Assembly (NCBI RefSeq): GCF_024979315.1
Contig: NZ_JANLCK010000004.1
Coordinates: 1 to 64,000, forward strand
Reading direction: 5' to 3'
Source of the DNA: Herbiconiux oxytropis
Lineage (GTDB): Bacteria > Actinomycetota > Actinomycetes > Actinomycetales > Microbacteriaceae
DNA: 64,000 nucleotides
Part shown: in pieces, positions 28,601-35,809 of the stretch
How the letters are laid out: each line of letters opens with the position of its first letter
Position numbering within the stretch: position 1 is the first letter of the stretch
The notes under the pieces: generated by a model
Database searches by the model: none
Seen by the model: only the letters and a program-made list of their open reading frames with translations
What the model was told of the DNA's origin: nothing
Made by a program: the position numbers and the translations under genes

Positions 28601-29148
28601 CGGCCGGCGCCTTCGAACCGCTCGGCCTCACCAAGCGCGAGGCGCTGTGGGAGGCGGGCAACGCGTCCCAGGAGCGGCCGGAGTACCTCCCCGGCACCTT
28701 CGTGTCGGTGCAGCCGCCTCTGCTGCCGATGCTCTCGGCCGAGGAGCAGGTGGTCTACGACCTCTGGGCCACCGGCATCTCACCCGAGGGCCACCCCCTG
28801 CAGCACGTGCGCGCGCAGCTCCGGCAGCGCGGGGCCCTCTCGGTGGCGGATCTCGCGACCGCGGAACCGGGTCGCCGGATCGAGGTGGGCGGCGTGGTCA
28901 CGCACCGTCAGCGCCCGGCCACCGCGAGCGGCATCACGTTCATGAACATCGAGGACGAGACGGGCCTCCTCAACGTGATCTGCGGTGTGGGGGTCTGGAC
29001 CCGCTACCGCAGGGTGGCCCGGGAGTCCCCCGCCCTCATCGTGCGGGGGCTCCTCGAACGCACGAAGGAGGGCATCACGAACCTCGTGGCCGACCGCTTC
29101 GAGCCCCTCACCCTGAGCGCCAAGACCAACTCGCGCGACTTCCGCTGA
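25663..29148 (+). CDS. dnaE2: Error-prone DNA polymerase III alpha-like DnaE2
   Basis: A 1161-residue C-family polymerase, the catalytic member of the SOS mutasome with ImuA and ImuB. It has a PHP domain at the start (YAELHAHSNFSFLDGASSPE, LTDHDGLYG), the catalytic acidic motif EEPDIDVDFDSDRR near residue 455, FPRHLGIHSGGMVLTDRP, and a C-terminal OB fold (RRIEVGGVVTHRQRPATASG, DETGLLNVICG). A glycine/threonine/alanine-rich insert lies at about 864-895 before the helix-hairpin-helix part. The ATG at 25663 is preferred over the GTG at 25648 because GGGGGCAGGG serves as ribosome binding site. It is convergent with polA. Confidence 0.95.
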   Translation: MGFNNPPVPWSELENALSDRRRPGSPPADGGDSPAWSTKRLPYDPGLLPPVEREAGPLVPYAELHAHSNFSFLDGASSPEELIEEATRLRLHALALTDHDGLYGIVRFAEAAEKHELATVFGAELSLDLSGPQNGSPDPEGSHLLVLARRQEGYHRLAGAITSAQLAPGAEKGRPLYDLEELAGHADGHWAVLTGCRKGPVRQALDDTGEDGAAAEIDRLVALFGRENVLVELSDRGDPRDSTRNDALAAIAGRQGLATIATGNVHYAAPGRHRLAQALAAVRARRSLDELDGWLPASPHLHLRSGAEMATRFGRFTGAVERTVEVADDLSFRLRTAKPNLPRQEVPEGHTPMSWLRRLVQGAIPEKYPRASEDDLARIDKELGVIELKDFPGYFLIVYDIVREARSRGILCQGRGSAANSAVCYLLGITAVDAIARQLPFERFLSSMRDEEPDIDVDFDSDRREEIIQYVYEKYGRRNAAQVANVITYRPKFAVRDMAKALGHSPGQQDAWSKQVERWGGVVESADHDIPAEVVELAEQVLKFPRHLGIHSGGMVLTDRPVGEVCPIENARMEKRTVLQWDKDDCAWMGLVKFDLLGLGMLSALQYTIDLVKESTGTEWSLENIPKEEEGVYDMLCRADSIGVFQVESRAQMGTLPRLQPRRFYDLVVEIALIRPGPIQGGAVHPYIRRKLGLEEVTYLHPKLKPVLERTLGVPLFQEQLMQMAMAVGDCSAEDADLLRRAMGSKRGLEKISSLREKLYSGMAGNGIVGDDADLIYRKIEAFANFGFAESHSTSFALLVYASSWFKLHYPAAFLAALLRAQPMGFYSPQTLTADARRHGVEVRRPDIQRSGVQAGLEPLLLAHGAPDASVEPGARGATGTSGTLGATGSPLDETGLDGCVLEPPPVPNVFDRSKPDRSAEHRRDGRLAVRLGLAEVTSIGETLATRIVTEREERGPYLSMADLSRRVGLTTPQLEALATAGAFEPLGLTKREALWEAGNASQERPEYLPGTFVSVQPPLLPMLSAEEQVVYDLWATGISPEGHPLQHVRAQLRQRGALSVADLATAEPGRRIEVGGVVTHRQRPATASGITFMNIEDETGLLNVICGVGVWTRYRRVARESPALIVRGLLERTKEGITNLVADRFEPLTLSAKTNSRDFR

Positions 29149-29202
29149 GCGCCCGCCGCCACCGGGGAAACGACGGAGCCCGGTGCCAGACCGAGCGGTA
29201 CG

Positions 29203-29261
29203 TCCGTCGATTGCCACCGAGCCTCCCGATCTCCGTCGATCGCCACCGGGCCGCCCCGATC
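29203..29261. repeat. Imperfect 29/30-bp direct repeat after dnaE2
   Basis: Two copies beginning TCCGTCGAT (29203-29231 and 29232-29261) share TCCGTCGAT, GCCACCG and CCCGATC blocks with a few substitutions and one length difference. The start of a third copy follows. They lie 54 bases after the dnaE2 stop. Confidence 0.7.
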
Positions 29262-29276
29262 CCCGTCGTCTCCGCA

Positions 29277-29318
29277 GGGGGCAGGGGGCAGGGGTGGGGG
29301 TGGTAGGGGCAGAGGGGG
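29277..29318 (+). other. Six-tract G-rich run between dnaE2 and polA
   Basis: Runs of 5, 5, 4, 5, 4 and 5 guanines start at 29277, 29284, 29291, 29296, 29306 and 29314, separated by 2, 2, 1, 5 and 4 bases. It is a strong G-quadruplex candidate on the plus strand (3' end of the dnaE2 transcript) and a C-rich stretch on the polA transcript. It may act at convergent transcription ends. No conventional terminator stem is visible in the 190-base gap. Confidence 0.6.
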
Positions 29319-29338
29319 CGACGGTGGAAGGCAGCCGG

Positions 29339-32008
29339 CTAGTGCGCGGCCTCGTTCCAGTTCTGCCCGCGGCCGATCTGCACCTCGAGCGGCACCGAGA
29401 GGTCGGCGGCGGTCGACATGCGGTGCGTCACGACCGCCGAGAGCGCCTCCCACTCCCCCGGCGCCACGTCGAACACGAGCTCGTCGTGCACCTGCAGAAG
29501 CATCTTCGACGACAGCTCCTGCGACGCGAGGTCGGCGGCGATGTTCACCATGGCGATCTTGATGATGTCGGCGGCCGTGCCCTGGATGGGTGCGTTCAGC
29601 GCCGCCCGCTCGTCGTTGTCGCGGAGCACGCGGTTGTTGCTGTTGAGGTTCGCGAACGGCCGGCGGCGACCGAAGATGGTCTCGGTGTAGCCGTCGACCT
29701 TGGCCTGCACCACCACGTTGCGGAGGTAGTCGCGCACGCCGCCGAACCGCTCGAAGTAGTCGGTCATGAGCTGCTTGGCCTCGGCCGTCTCGATTCGGAG
29801 CTGCTTCGAGAGACCGAAGGCCGAGAGCCCGTAGGCGAGGCCGTACGACATCGCCTTGACCTTCGTGCGCATGTTCGGCGTGACGTCGGCGGGGTCGACC
29901 GAGAAGATCCGCGACCCCACGAAACGGTGCAGGTCTTCTCCCGAGTGGAAGGCCTCGATCAGCCCGGTGTCTCCCGAGAGGTGCGCCATGATGCGCATCT
30001 CGATCTGGGAGTAGTCGGCGGTGAGGAGGGACTCGAATCCGGAGCCCACCTGGAAGGCGGCACGGATGCGACGCCCCTCCTCGGTGCGCACCGGGATGTT
30101 CTGGAGGTTGGGATCGGTCGACGAGATGCGGCCCGTCGACGAGCCCGTCTGCACGTAGGTGGTGTGCACCCGCTCGTCCGGCGCGATCGCCTTGTCGACA
30201 GACTCGATGATCTGCCTGAGCTTCGTGGCGTCGCGGTGGGCGAGCAGCAGCCCGAGGAACGGATGCGGGTTCGAGGCCTGCAGGTCGGCCAGTGCCCCGG
30301 CATCGGTGGAGTACCCGGTCTTCGTGGCGCGGGTCTTCGGCATGTCGAGCTGGTCGAACAGCACCTCCTGGATCTGCTTGGGTGAGCCCAGGTTGACCTC
30401 GCGGCCGATGATGCCGAAGGCCTCGGTGGCGATGGCGGCGGCCGACTCGCCGAGCTCGCTCGAGAGCGCGGAGAGCTCGGCATGGCTCACGGTGACGCCC
30501 GTGAGCTCCATCTGGGCCAGCACGAGCAGCGTGGGCAGCTCGATGTCGACGAGCACGCCGCGCGTGCGGTCGTCGAGGAGCACAGACAGCGCGTCGGCCA
30601 CCCGCAGGGCGTACCAGGCCTCTTCGGCAGGCCCCGTGACGGTGTCGCTGTCGGGCACGAGCTGGTTCGGATCGGCGGTGGGCAGGGTCTCGAGGAGGTG
30701 CCGGTCGACGAGCTGCGCGAGCGAGCGGTCGGCGCTCGACTCCGGCTTCAGCAGCCAGGCCGCGATCACCGGATCGAACGCCAGACCGGAGACGGGGAGG
30801 CCGGCGGCCACGAGCGACTTGATCTGCTTCTTGGCGTCGAACAGGATCTTGGGTGCCGACGAGGCGAGCCAGGCCTCGAGCGGCGCGTAGTCGCGGCTCG
30901 ACGGCGTCCAGGGCAGGAAGACGGCCTCGTGCCTGGTGGCCAGCCCGATGGCGATGGGCACCGTGTCGAGCGTCTCGATCTGCACCGCCACAGGGTCTTT
31001 CTGCCGGGCGAGCCACGCGGCGAGCTCCTCGTCGAGCAGCGTCACGGGCACCGGCGCCTTCTCGGCCTTGGCCGCGGCCTCGGCGGCGGCCGCCTGGCCC
31101 ACCTCGGAGTCTCCGGCGATGCCCTCGAGCTTCAGCACGCGGTCGAGCAGGGTGCGGAACTCCAGCCGCGCGAACACGTCGCGCACCTGCTGCTCGTCGG
31201 CGGGCTTGCGGAGGAGGTCTGAGGGGCCCACGGGGAGTTCGACATCCGTCAGCAGCCGGTTGAGCTTGCGGTTGCGGATGGCGTTGTCGGCGAACTCGCG
31301 CAGGTTGTTGCCGACGACCCCGGGGATCTCGTCGCGGTGCGCGAGGATCTCGTCGAGCGAACCGAACTGGTTGAGCCACTTGACCGCGGTCTTCTCGCCC
31401 ACCTTGGGGATGCCAGGCAGGTTGTCGCTCGTCTCGCCCACGAGGGCCGCGATCTCCGGGTACTGCTCGGGGCGGATGCCGTAACGGTCGAACACCTTCG
31501 CCTGGTCGTAGCGCGTGAGGTCGGAGACGCCCTGGCGGGAGGGGTAGAGCAGGGTGACCTTGTCGGTGACGAGCTGGATGGCATCCCGGTCGCCGGAGAC
31601 AACGAGCACGCGGTAGCCCTGCTCGCTGCCCTGGGCGGCGAGGGTGGCGAGGATGTCGTCGGCCTCGTAGTCCTCCTTCTCGATGGTCGTGATGCCGAGG
31701 GCGTGCAGGGCCTCCTGCAACAGCGGGACCTGGCCGATGAACTCGGGCGGGGTCTCGCCGCGGGTGCCCTTGTACTCCGGGTATTCGCGGGTGCGGAAGG
31801 AGAACCGCGAGATGTCGAACGCCACCGCGAGGTGGGTGGGCTTCTCGGCCTTGAGGAGGTTGATCAGCATCGCGATGAAGCCGTGGATGGCGTTCGTGTG
31901 CTGCCCATCACGGGTCTGGAAACTGTCGACGGGAAGGGCGTAGAACGCCCGGAACGCTAGTGAATGACCATCGATGACGAGGAGGGTAGGCTGATCTTTT
32001 TCCGGCAC
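29339..32008 (-). CDS. polA: DNA polymerase I
   Basis: An 889-residue family A polymerase for gap filling and primer removal. The N-terminal 5' nuclease domain (1-300) shows LLVIDGHSLAFRAFYALP, EADDILATLA, GDRDAIQL and LVGETSDNLPGIPKVGEKTA. The polymerase domain carries DYSQIEMR (motif A), RTKVKAMSYGLAYGLS (motif B) and QVHDELVF (motif C). The middle domain lacks the acidic proofreading residues (VQIETL where the DxE motif would be), as in many actinobacterial enzymes. The start is GTG at 32008 with TAGGCT six bases upstream. It stands alone, convergent with dnaE2. Confidence 0.97.
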   Translation of the reverse strand: MPEKDQPTLLVIDGHSLAFRAFYALPVDSFQTRDGQHTNAIHGFIAMLINLLKAEKPTHLAVAFDISRFSFRTREYPEYKGTRGETPPEFIGQVPLLQEALHALGITTIEKEDYEADDILATLAAQGSEQGYRVLVVSGDRDAIQLVTDKVTLLYPSRQGVSDLTRYDQAKVFDRYGIRPEQYPEIAALVGETSDNLPGIPKVGEKTAVKWLNQFGSLDEILAHRDEIPGVVGNNLREFADNAIRNRKLNRLLTDVELPVGPSDLLRKPADEQQVRDVFARLEFRTLLDRVLKLEGIAGDSEVGQAAAAEAAAKAEKAPVPVTLLDEELAAWLARQKDPVAVQIETLDTVPIAIGLATRHEAVFLPWTPSSRDYAPLEAWLASSAPKILFDAKKQIKSLVAAGLPVSGLAFDPVIAAWLLKPESSADRSLAQLVDRHLLETLPTADPNQLVPDSDTVTGPAEEAWYALRVADALSVLLDDRTRGVLVDIELPTLLVLAQMELTGVTVSHAELSALSSELGESAAAIATEAFGIIGREVNLGSPKQIQEVLFDQLDMPKTRATKTGYSTDAGALADLQASNPHPFLGLLLAHRDATKLRQIIESVDKAIAPDERVHTTYVQTGSSTGRISSTDPNLQNIPVRTEEGRRIRAAFQVGSGFESLLTADYSQIEMRIMAHLSGDTGLIEAFHSGEDLHRFVGSRIFSVDPADVTPNMRTKVKAMSYGLAYGLSAFGLSKQLRIETAEAKQLMTDYFERFGGVRDYLRNVVVQAKVDGYTETIFGRRRPFANLNSNNRVLRDNDERAALNAPIQGTAADIIKIAMVNIAADLASQELSSKMLLQVHDELVFDVAPGEWEALSAVVTHRMSTAADLSVPLEVQIGRGQNWNEAAH

Positions 32009-32020
32009 ACGATCAGCCTA
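32009..32020 (-). promoter_or_regulatory. Leaderless promoter of polA
   Basis: Minus strand: TAGGCT (32020-32015), six bases (GATCGT), then GTG at 32008. No ribosome binding site precedes the GTG, which supports a leaderless mRNA. Confidence 0.65.
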
Positions 32021-32061
32021 CACACGGCCTCCGACAGCCATCCGAGACAGGAAGCGCAGCC

Positions 32062-32514
32062 ATGACCGACGCATCGGACTCTTCACCTCTCGACGTCATG
32101 GAGGTGTTCGGCTACCGCGGCATCGGCACGCTCGCCGAGCGCATGGGCATCGAGTTCCTCGAGCTCACGGCCGAGCGCGCCGTGGCCAGGATGCCCGTAG
32201 AGGGCAACACACAGCCGCTCGGTCTGGTGCACGGCGGCGCCTACGTGGTGCTCGCCGAGAGCCTCGGCTCCACGGCGGCGAACCTGCACGCGGGCCCGGG
32301 CAAGGTGGCGATGGGGATCGAGATCAACGCGAGCCACTCCGGATCGGCCACCCAGGGCTGGGTGATCGGCACCTGCACGGCCATCCACCTCGGCCGGAGC
32401 CTCGCGACCCATCAGATCGAGGTCGACGACGAGAACGGCCGCCGGCTCTCGACGGTCCGCATCACGAACATCATCAAGGACCGACGGCCGGACCAGGTCT
32501 TCGAGAAGAGCTAG
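32062..32514 (+). CDS. PaaI-family hotdog thioesterase
   Basis: A 150-residue single-domain hotdog protein. The family motif HGGAYVVLAESLGSTAAN contains the catalytic-region HGG...E pattern, followed by EINASHSGSATQGWVIGTC and TVRITNIIK. Such enzymes cleave acyl-CoA thioesters (phenylacetyl-, hydroxybenzoyl- or DHNA-CoA); the substrate cannot be read from sequence. DHNA-CoA hydrolysis for menaquinone synthesis is one possibility. AGGAA lies about nine bases before the ATG. It is divergent from polA and convergent with pdtaR. Its stop codon lies at the start of a 16-bp repeat array. Confidence 0.88.
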   Translation: MTDASDSSPLDVMEVFGYRGIGTLAERMGIEFLELTAERAVARMPVEGNTQPLGLVHGGAYVVLAESLGSTAANLHAGPGKVAMGIEINASHSGSATQGWVIGTCTAIHLGRSLATHQIEVDDENGRRLSTVRITNIIKDRRPDQVFEKS

Positions 32515-32576
32515 CGCAGAGAAGAGCCAGCGCAGAGTAGAGCCAGCGCAGAGAAAAGCTAGCGCAGAGAAGAGCG
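32513..32576. repeat. Four 16-bp tandem repeats straddling a stop codon
   Basis: Units start at 32513, 32529, 32545 and 32561 with consensus AGCGCAGAGAAGAGCC; each differs from the consensus at no more than two positions. The first unit overlaps the thioesterase TAG, and the coding sequence just before it (GAGAAGAGCT) looks like the seed of the array. It fills most of the gap to the convergent pdtaR stop. Confidence 0.93.
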
Positions 32577-32584
32577 GCTAACCC

Positions 32585-33190
32585 CTATTTCTTCGGGCTC
32601 AACTGCTCGATGATCGCCTGCGCGACATCGTGCATGGTGAGCCGGCGATCCATCGAGGCCTTCTGGATCCAGCGGAACGCCTCGGGCTCGGTGAGGCCCA
32701 TCTTCTCGTTGAGCAGGCCCTTGGCCCGGTCGACGAGCTTGCGGGTCTCGAAGCGCTCGACGAGGTCGGCGACCTCGGACTCGAGCGTGATGATCTGGGC
32801 GTAGCGCGAGAGGGCGATCTCGATCGCGGGCAGCAGGTCGTTCGGCGTGAACGGCTTCACCACGTAGGCGAGGGCGCCGGCTTCGGTGGCGCGTTCGACG
32901 AGCTCCTTCTGACTGAAGGCGGTGAGCAGCACGACCGGGGCGATGTGGTCCTTCGACAGTCGCTCGGCCGCGGAGATGCCGTCGAGCTGGGGCATCTTGA
33001 CGTCCATGATCACGAGGTCGGGACGGAGCTCCGTGGCGAGGGCCACGGCGGTCTCGCCGTCTCCGGCCTCGCCCACCACGTCGAACCCGTTGTCCCGGAG
33101 GATCTCGACGATGTCGAGGCGGATCAGGGATTCGTCTTCGGCCACCACGACGCGGCGAGGCGCGGGTGTCGCTGGTTCTTGGTCAGTCAC
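32585..33190 (-). CDS. pdtaR: ANTAR-domain response regulator (PdtaR-like)
   Basis: A 201-residue two-domain regulator. The receiver domain (about 12-125) has AEDESLIRLDI, the phospho-acceptor Asp63 in IMDVKMPQLDG, LTAFS and YVVKPF with the conserved lysine. The ANTAR domain (about 135-195, LVDRAKGLLNEKMGLTEPEA, AIIEQL) binds paired-hairpin RNA leaders and controls termination. M. tuberculosis Rv1626 (PdtaR) is the matching gene beside polA. Its histidine kinase is usually unlinked and none is here. The GTG at 33190 has TAGGGT six bases upstream, so a leaderless start is likely. No obvious ANTAR target hairpin pair was found in the window. Confidence 0.93.
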   Translation of the reverse strand: MTDQEPATPAPRRVVVAEDESLIRLDIVEILRDNGFDVVGEAGDGETAVALATELRPDLVIMDVKMPQLDGISAAERLSKDHIAPVVLLTAFSQKELVERATEAGALAYVVKPFTPNDLLPAIEIALSRYAQIITLESEVADLVERFETRKLVDRAKGLLNEKMGLTEPEAFRWIQKASMDRRLTMHDVAQAIIEQLSPKK

Positions 33191-33206
33191 GATTCAACCC
33201 TACGGT
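33179..33206 (+). promoter_or_regulatory. Promoter of tRNA-Leu
   Basis: TTGGTC at 33179-33184, 16-base spacer, TACGGT at 33201-33206, about 24 bases before the mature tRNA. The -35 lies inside the start of pdtaR, so the two divergent promoters overlap fully. Confidence 0.45.
33191..33202 (-). promoter_or_regulatory. Leaderless promoter of pdtaR
   Basis: Minus strand: TAGGGT (33202-33197), six bases (TGAATC), then GTG at 33190. It overlaps the oppositely directed tRNA promoter on the other strand (TTGGTC 33179-33184, TACGGT 33201-33206). Confidence 0.6.
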
Positions 33207-33229
33207 ATTCTTGAGCTCGCTCGTAGCAA

Positions 33230-33312
33230 GCCGGTGTGGCGGAATGGCAGACGCTGCGCACTCAAAATGCGCTGTCCGTAAGGGCGTGTGGGTTCGAGTC
33301 CCACCACCGGTA
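33230..33312 (+). tRNA. tRNA-Leu (CAA anticodon)
   Basis: The 83-base sequence folds as a class II tRNA. The acceptor stem pairs GCCGGTG with CACCGGT. The anticodon arm is GCGCA-CTCAAAA-TGCGC, with CAA at loop positions 3-5. A long variable arm (around TGTCCGTAAGGGCGT) is typical of leucine, and the T arm is GTGGG-TTCGAGT-CCCAC. It decodes TTG leucine codons. The CCA end is not encoded. Confidence 0.96.
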
Positions 33313-33327
33313 CGAGGGCGGGGCGCC

Positions 33328-34107
33328 TCAGCCCTGGGGAATGGGCGTCGGTGTCGCGGTCGGCGTCGGCGTCACCTCGGTGCTCGCCTTCGACTCCTCC
33401 TCGGAGAAGATCGCCACGGGCACGTACTGGTGCACCACCTGGGTCGTGTAGGTGTTCGACAGCGGGCTGGTCTCGAACGAGACCTGCATGGCGAAGTCGA
33501 GCATGAGGCCTTCGGTGTCCTCTGCGAGCACGCCGATCTGCTGCGACTCGAGCTGGAACCCGCCCTTCGGCGAGGTGATGAGAAGACCGAGGCCCTGCTC
33601 CGAGCGCAGCGCCTCCGGGTCGAGGGTCACCTTCAGCGGGTCGGTGTTGAGCGCGTAGGGCAGCTCGACCTCGCCGGAGGTCGTCGTGGTCTTGGCCGTC
33701 ACGGTGAGGTTCGACATGTAGACGCGGCGCTTCTGGTCGAACGTGGCCTCGGCCGAGACGCGGTTGTCGTAGACGCCGATGACGAACGAGAAGCGCTTGT
33801 CGGCCATCGGGGTCCAGTCGTGGGTCTTCTGCTCGGTCCAGACGTCGAGCTTCAGCTCGAGCTGCTCGGCGACGTCGACCGTGGGGTGCACGGAGCCCAT
33901 GTCGGTGAAGACGGAGGCGAACTGCAGGCCGGGCTCGACCACGGCCACCGACTCGCCGTCCTCGCTGACCACGTTGGCCTTCTGACCGGCCGGGGTGGGG
34001 CCGACGCCGAACAGGGGCATGATCGTCGAGCAGCCCGAGAGCGCGACGACCGCGGCGAGGGCTGCACCGGCGCTGAGGGCACGGAGGGCGAGACGCTTAC
34101 GAGACAT
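33328..34107 (-). CDS. Putative lipoprotein
   Basis: A 259-residue protein with a type II signal peptide: positively charged MSRKRLALRA, a hydrophobic stretch, and the lipobox LSGC with Cys26 as the lipidation site. The mature protein is hydrophilic and predicted beta-rich (about 45-240), ending in a Thr/Pro-rich tail (TEVTPTPTATPTPIPQG). It resembles uncharacterised actinobacterial cell-surface lipoproteins; no domain is recognised. Lipidation needs Lgt, whose gene is not at its usual place next to trpA in this window. A -10-like TAGATT at 34175-34170 gives a leader near 55-60 nt. Function unknown. Confidence 0.85.
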   Translation of the reverse strand: MSRKRLALRALSAGAALAAVVALSGCSTIMPLFGVGPTPAGQKANVVSEDGESVAVVEPGLQFASVFTDMGSVHPTVDVAEQLELKLDVWTEQKTHDWTPMADKRFSFVIGVYDNRVSAEATFDQKRRVYMSNLTVTAKTTTTSGEVELPYALNTDPLKVTLDPEALRSEQGLGLLITSPKGGFQLESQQIGVLAEDTEGLMLDFAMQVSFETSPLSNTYTTQVVHQYVPVAIFSEEESKASTEVTPTPTATPTPIPQG

Positions 34108-34190
34108 GGGGGTGTTCTTTCGCTTCGGGTCAGACAGGAGATCGGCCCAGTGGGTGCTGGAGCATCCGAAATCTAGCAGTGCGTCCGCCT

Positions 34191-34245
34191 GCCGAAACGG
34201 GGTTCGGCCAGGAACCGATCGAGTCTTGATCGAATCCTGGCCGAA
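34191..34245 (-). terminator. Terminator-like hairpin with alternative pairing after pyk
   Basis: Arms TTCGGCCAGGA (34203-34213) and TCCTGGCCGAA (34235-34245) are perfect 11-bp complements. Inside is a second stem, CGATC/GATCG (34216-34220, 34228-34232). The inner part of the first arm, TTCGGC (34203-34208), can instead pair with GCCGAA at 34191-34196, giving a mutually exclusive smaller hairpin. It lies about 40 bases beyond the pyk stop and upstream of the lipoprotein promoter. A pyk terminator is the simplest reading. Confidence 0.65.
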
Positions 34246-34286
34246 TCCTGAGGGTCGCCCACCTGAGGGCAGGGAACACCGTGCGA

Positions 34287-35732
34287 CTAGTTGTCGTAGA
34301 GCTCCGGAGCCAACGGGTTGTGTGCCGAGCCGACGATGTGCACGCGCATGTCGTTGGTGGTGCCGGCGGTTCCGGGAGGGGATCCGGAGATCACGATGAC
34401 CTTGTCGCCGAGGGCAGCACGGCCGTTGCCGAGCAGGATGTCGTCGACCTGCACCATGAGCTCGTCGGTGTGCTTCACACGGTCGACGAGGTAGGAGCGC
34501 ACGCCCCAGCTGAGCGCCATGCGGTTGCGGATGCCGGGCTCGGGCGTGAAGCCGAGGATGGGGATGCTCGAGCGCAAGCGGGTCATGCGGCGCACGGAGT
34601 CGCCGGACTCCGTGAAGACGCAGAGGAACTTGGCGCCCACGAAGTCGCCGACCTCGGCCGCGGCCAGGGTGACGGCTCCGCCCTGGGTGCGCGGCTTCGT
34701 GCCGAGGGCGGGGATGCGCTCGAGGCCGTGCTCCTCGGTGGACTCGATGATGCGCGCCATGGTCTGCACGGTGATCACCGGGAACTCGCCCACGCTCGTC
34801 TCGCCCGAGAGCATGACCGCGTCGGCGCCGTCGAGCACCGCATTGGCGCAGTCGGAGGCCTCGGCGCGCGTGGGGCGCGGAGACGAGATCATGGACTCGA
34901 GCACCTGGGTGGCGACGATGACGGGCTTGGCCATCCGGCGCGACAGCTCGACCGCGCGCTTCTGCACGATCGGAACCGCCTCGAGGGGCAGCTCCACACC
35001 GAGGTCGCCTCTGGCCACCATGATGCCGTCGAAGGCGTCGATGATCTCCTCGAGGTTGTCGACGGCCTGCGGCTTCTCGATCTTGGCGATGACGGGGACG
35101 CGGCGCCCCTCCTCCTCCATGATCGAGTGCACGTCGTCGACGTCGGCGGCGTTGCGCACGAAGGAGAGGGCGATGTAGTCGGCGCCGAGCTTGAGGCCCC
35201 AGCGCAGGTCTGCGATGTCCTTCTCGCTCATGGCGGGGACGTTGACGGCGACGCCGGGCAGGTTGATGCCCTTGTTGTTCGACACGGCGCCGGGGACCTC
35301 GACGCGCGTGGTGACCACGGTGCCGTCGGTCTCGAGCACGCGGAGGCCGACCTTGCCGTCGTCGATCAGCAGCGGGTCGCCCGGTGCCACGTCGTCCGGC
35401 AGACCCTTGTAGGTCGTGGAGGAGATCTCCTTGTTGCCGATGATGTCCTCGATGGTGATCTTGAAGATGTCACCCTCGGCGAGGTCGTAGGGGCCGTTCT
35501 CGAACTTGCCGAGCCGGATCTTCGGGCCCTGCAGGTCGACGAGCACGGCCACGGCGCGGCCCGAGTCCTCGGCGGCCTTGCGGACGTTCGCGTAGACGGC
35601 CTCGTGCACGTCGTAGCTGCCGTGGCTGAGGTTCATCCGGGCGACGTCGACGCCGGCGTCGATGATGGCTCTGATCGTGTCATAGCTAGAGGTTGCCGGA
35701 CCGAGGGTGGCGACGATTTTCGCACGTCTCAT
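34287..35732 (-). CDS. pyk: Pyruvate kinase
   Basis: A 481-residue glycolytic enzyme converting phosphoenolpyruvate and ADP to pyruvate and ATP. The barrel starts with MRRAKIVATLGPATSSYDTI and has RMNLSHGSYDVH, VLVDLQGPKIRLG, the catalytic lysine block IAKIEKPQAVDNLEEI and MVARGDLGVELPLE; VMLSGETSVGEFPV follows. The C-terminal regulatory domain runs from about 350. The ATG at 35732 gives the family start; the longer open frame upstream is a shadow of gltD. GGAGAA lies about 11 bases before the ATG. It is downstream of gltB-gltD, on the same strand. Confidence 0.97.
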   Translation of the reverse strand: MRRAKIVATLGPATSSYDTIRAIIDAGVDVARMNLSHGSYDVHEAVYANVRKAAEDSGRAVAVLVDLQGPKIRLGKFENGPYDLAEGDIFKITIEDIIGNKEISSTTYKGLPDDVAPGDPLLIDDGKVGLRVLETDGTVVTTRVEVPGAVSNNKGINLPGVAVNVPAMSEKDIADLRWGLKLGADYIALSFVRNAADVDDVHSIMEEEGRRVPVIAKIEKPQAVDNLEEIIDAFDGIMVARGDLGVELPLEAVPIVQKRAVELSRRMAKPVIVATQVLESMISSPRPTRAEASDCANAVLDGADAVMLSGETSVGEFPVITVQTMARIIESTEEHGLERIPALGTKPRTQGGAVTLAAAEVGDFVGAKFLCVFTESGDSVRRMTRLRSSIPILGFTPEPGIRNRMALSWGVRSYLVDRVKHTDELMVQVDDILLGNGRAALGDKVIVISGSPPGTAGTTNDMRVHIVGSAHNPLAPELYDN

Positions 35733-35809
35733 CAGTGTGTACTTCTCCGAGTTCTGCGCGGTAGCGCATGGGGGTGGTGGATGTGGAGAGCGGTTTCGCA
35801 GGGAGGCTA

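Noticed and set aside
33230-33312. tRNA-Leu as an integration site for a genomic island.
   Set aside because: No integrase or repeated tRNA 3' end was found nearby; the flanking genes are core genes.
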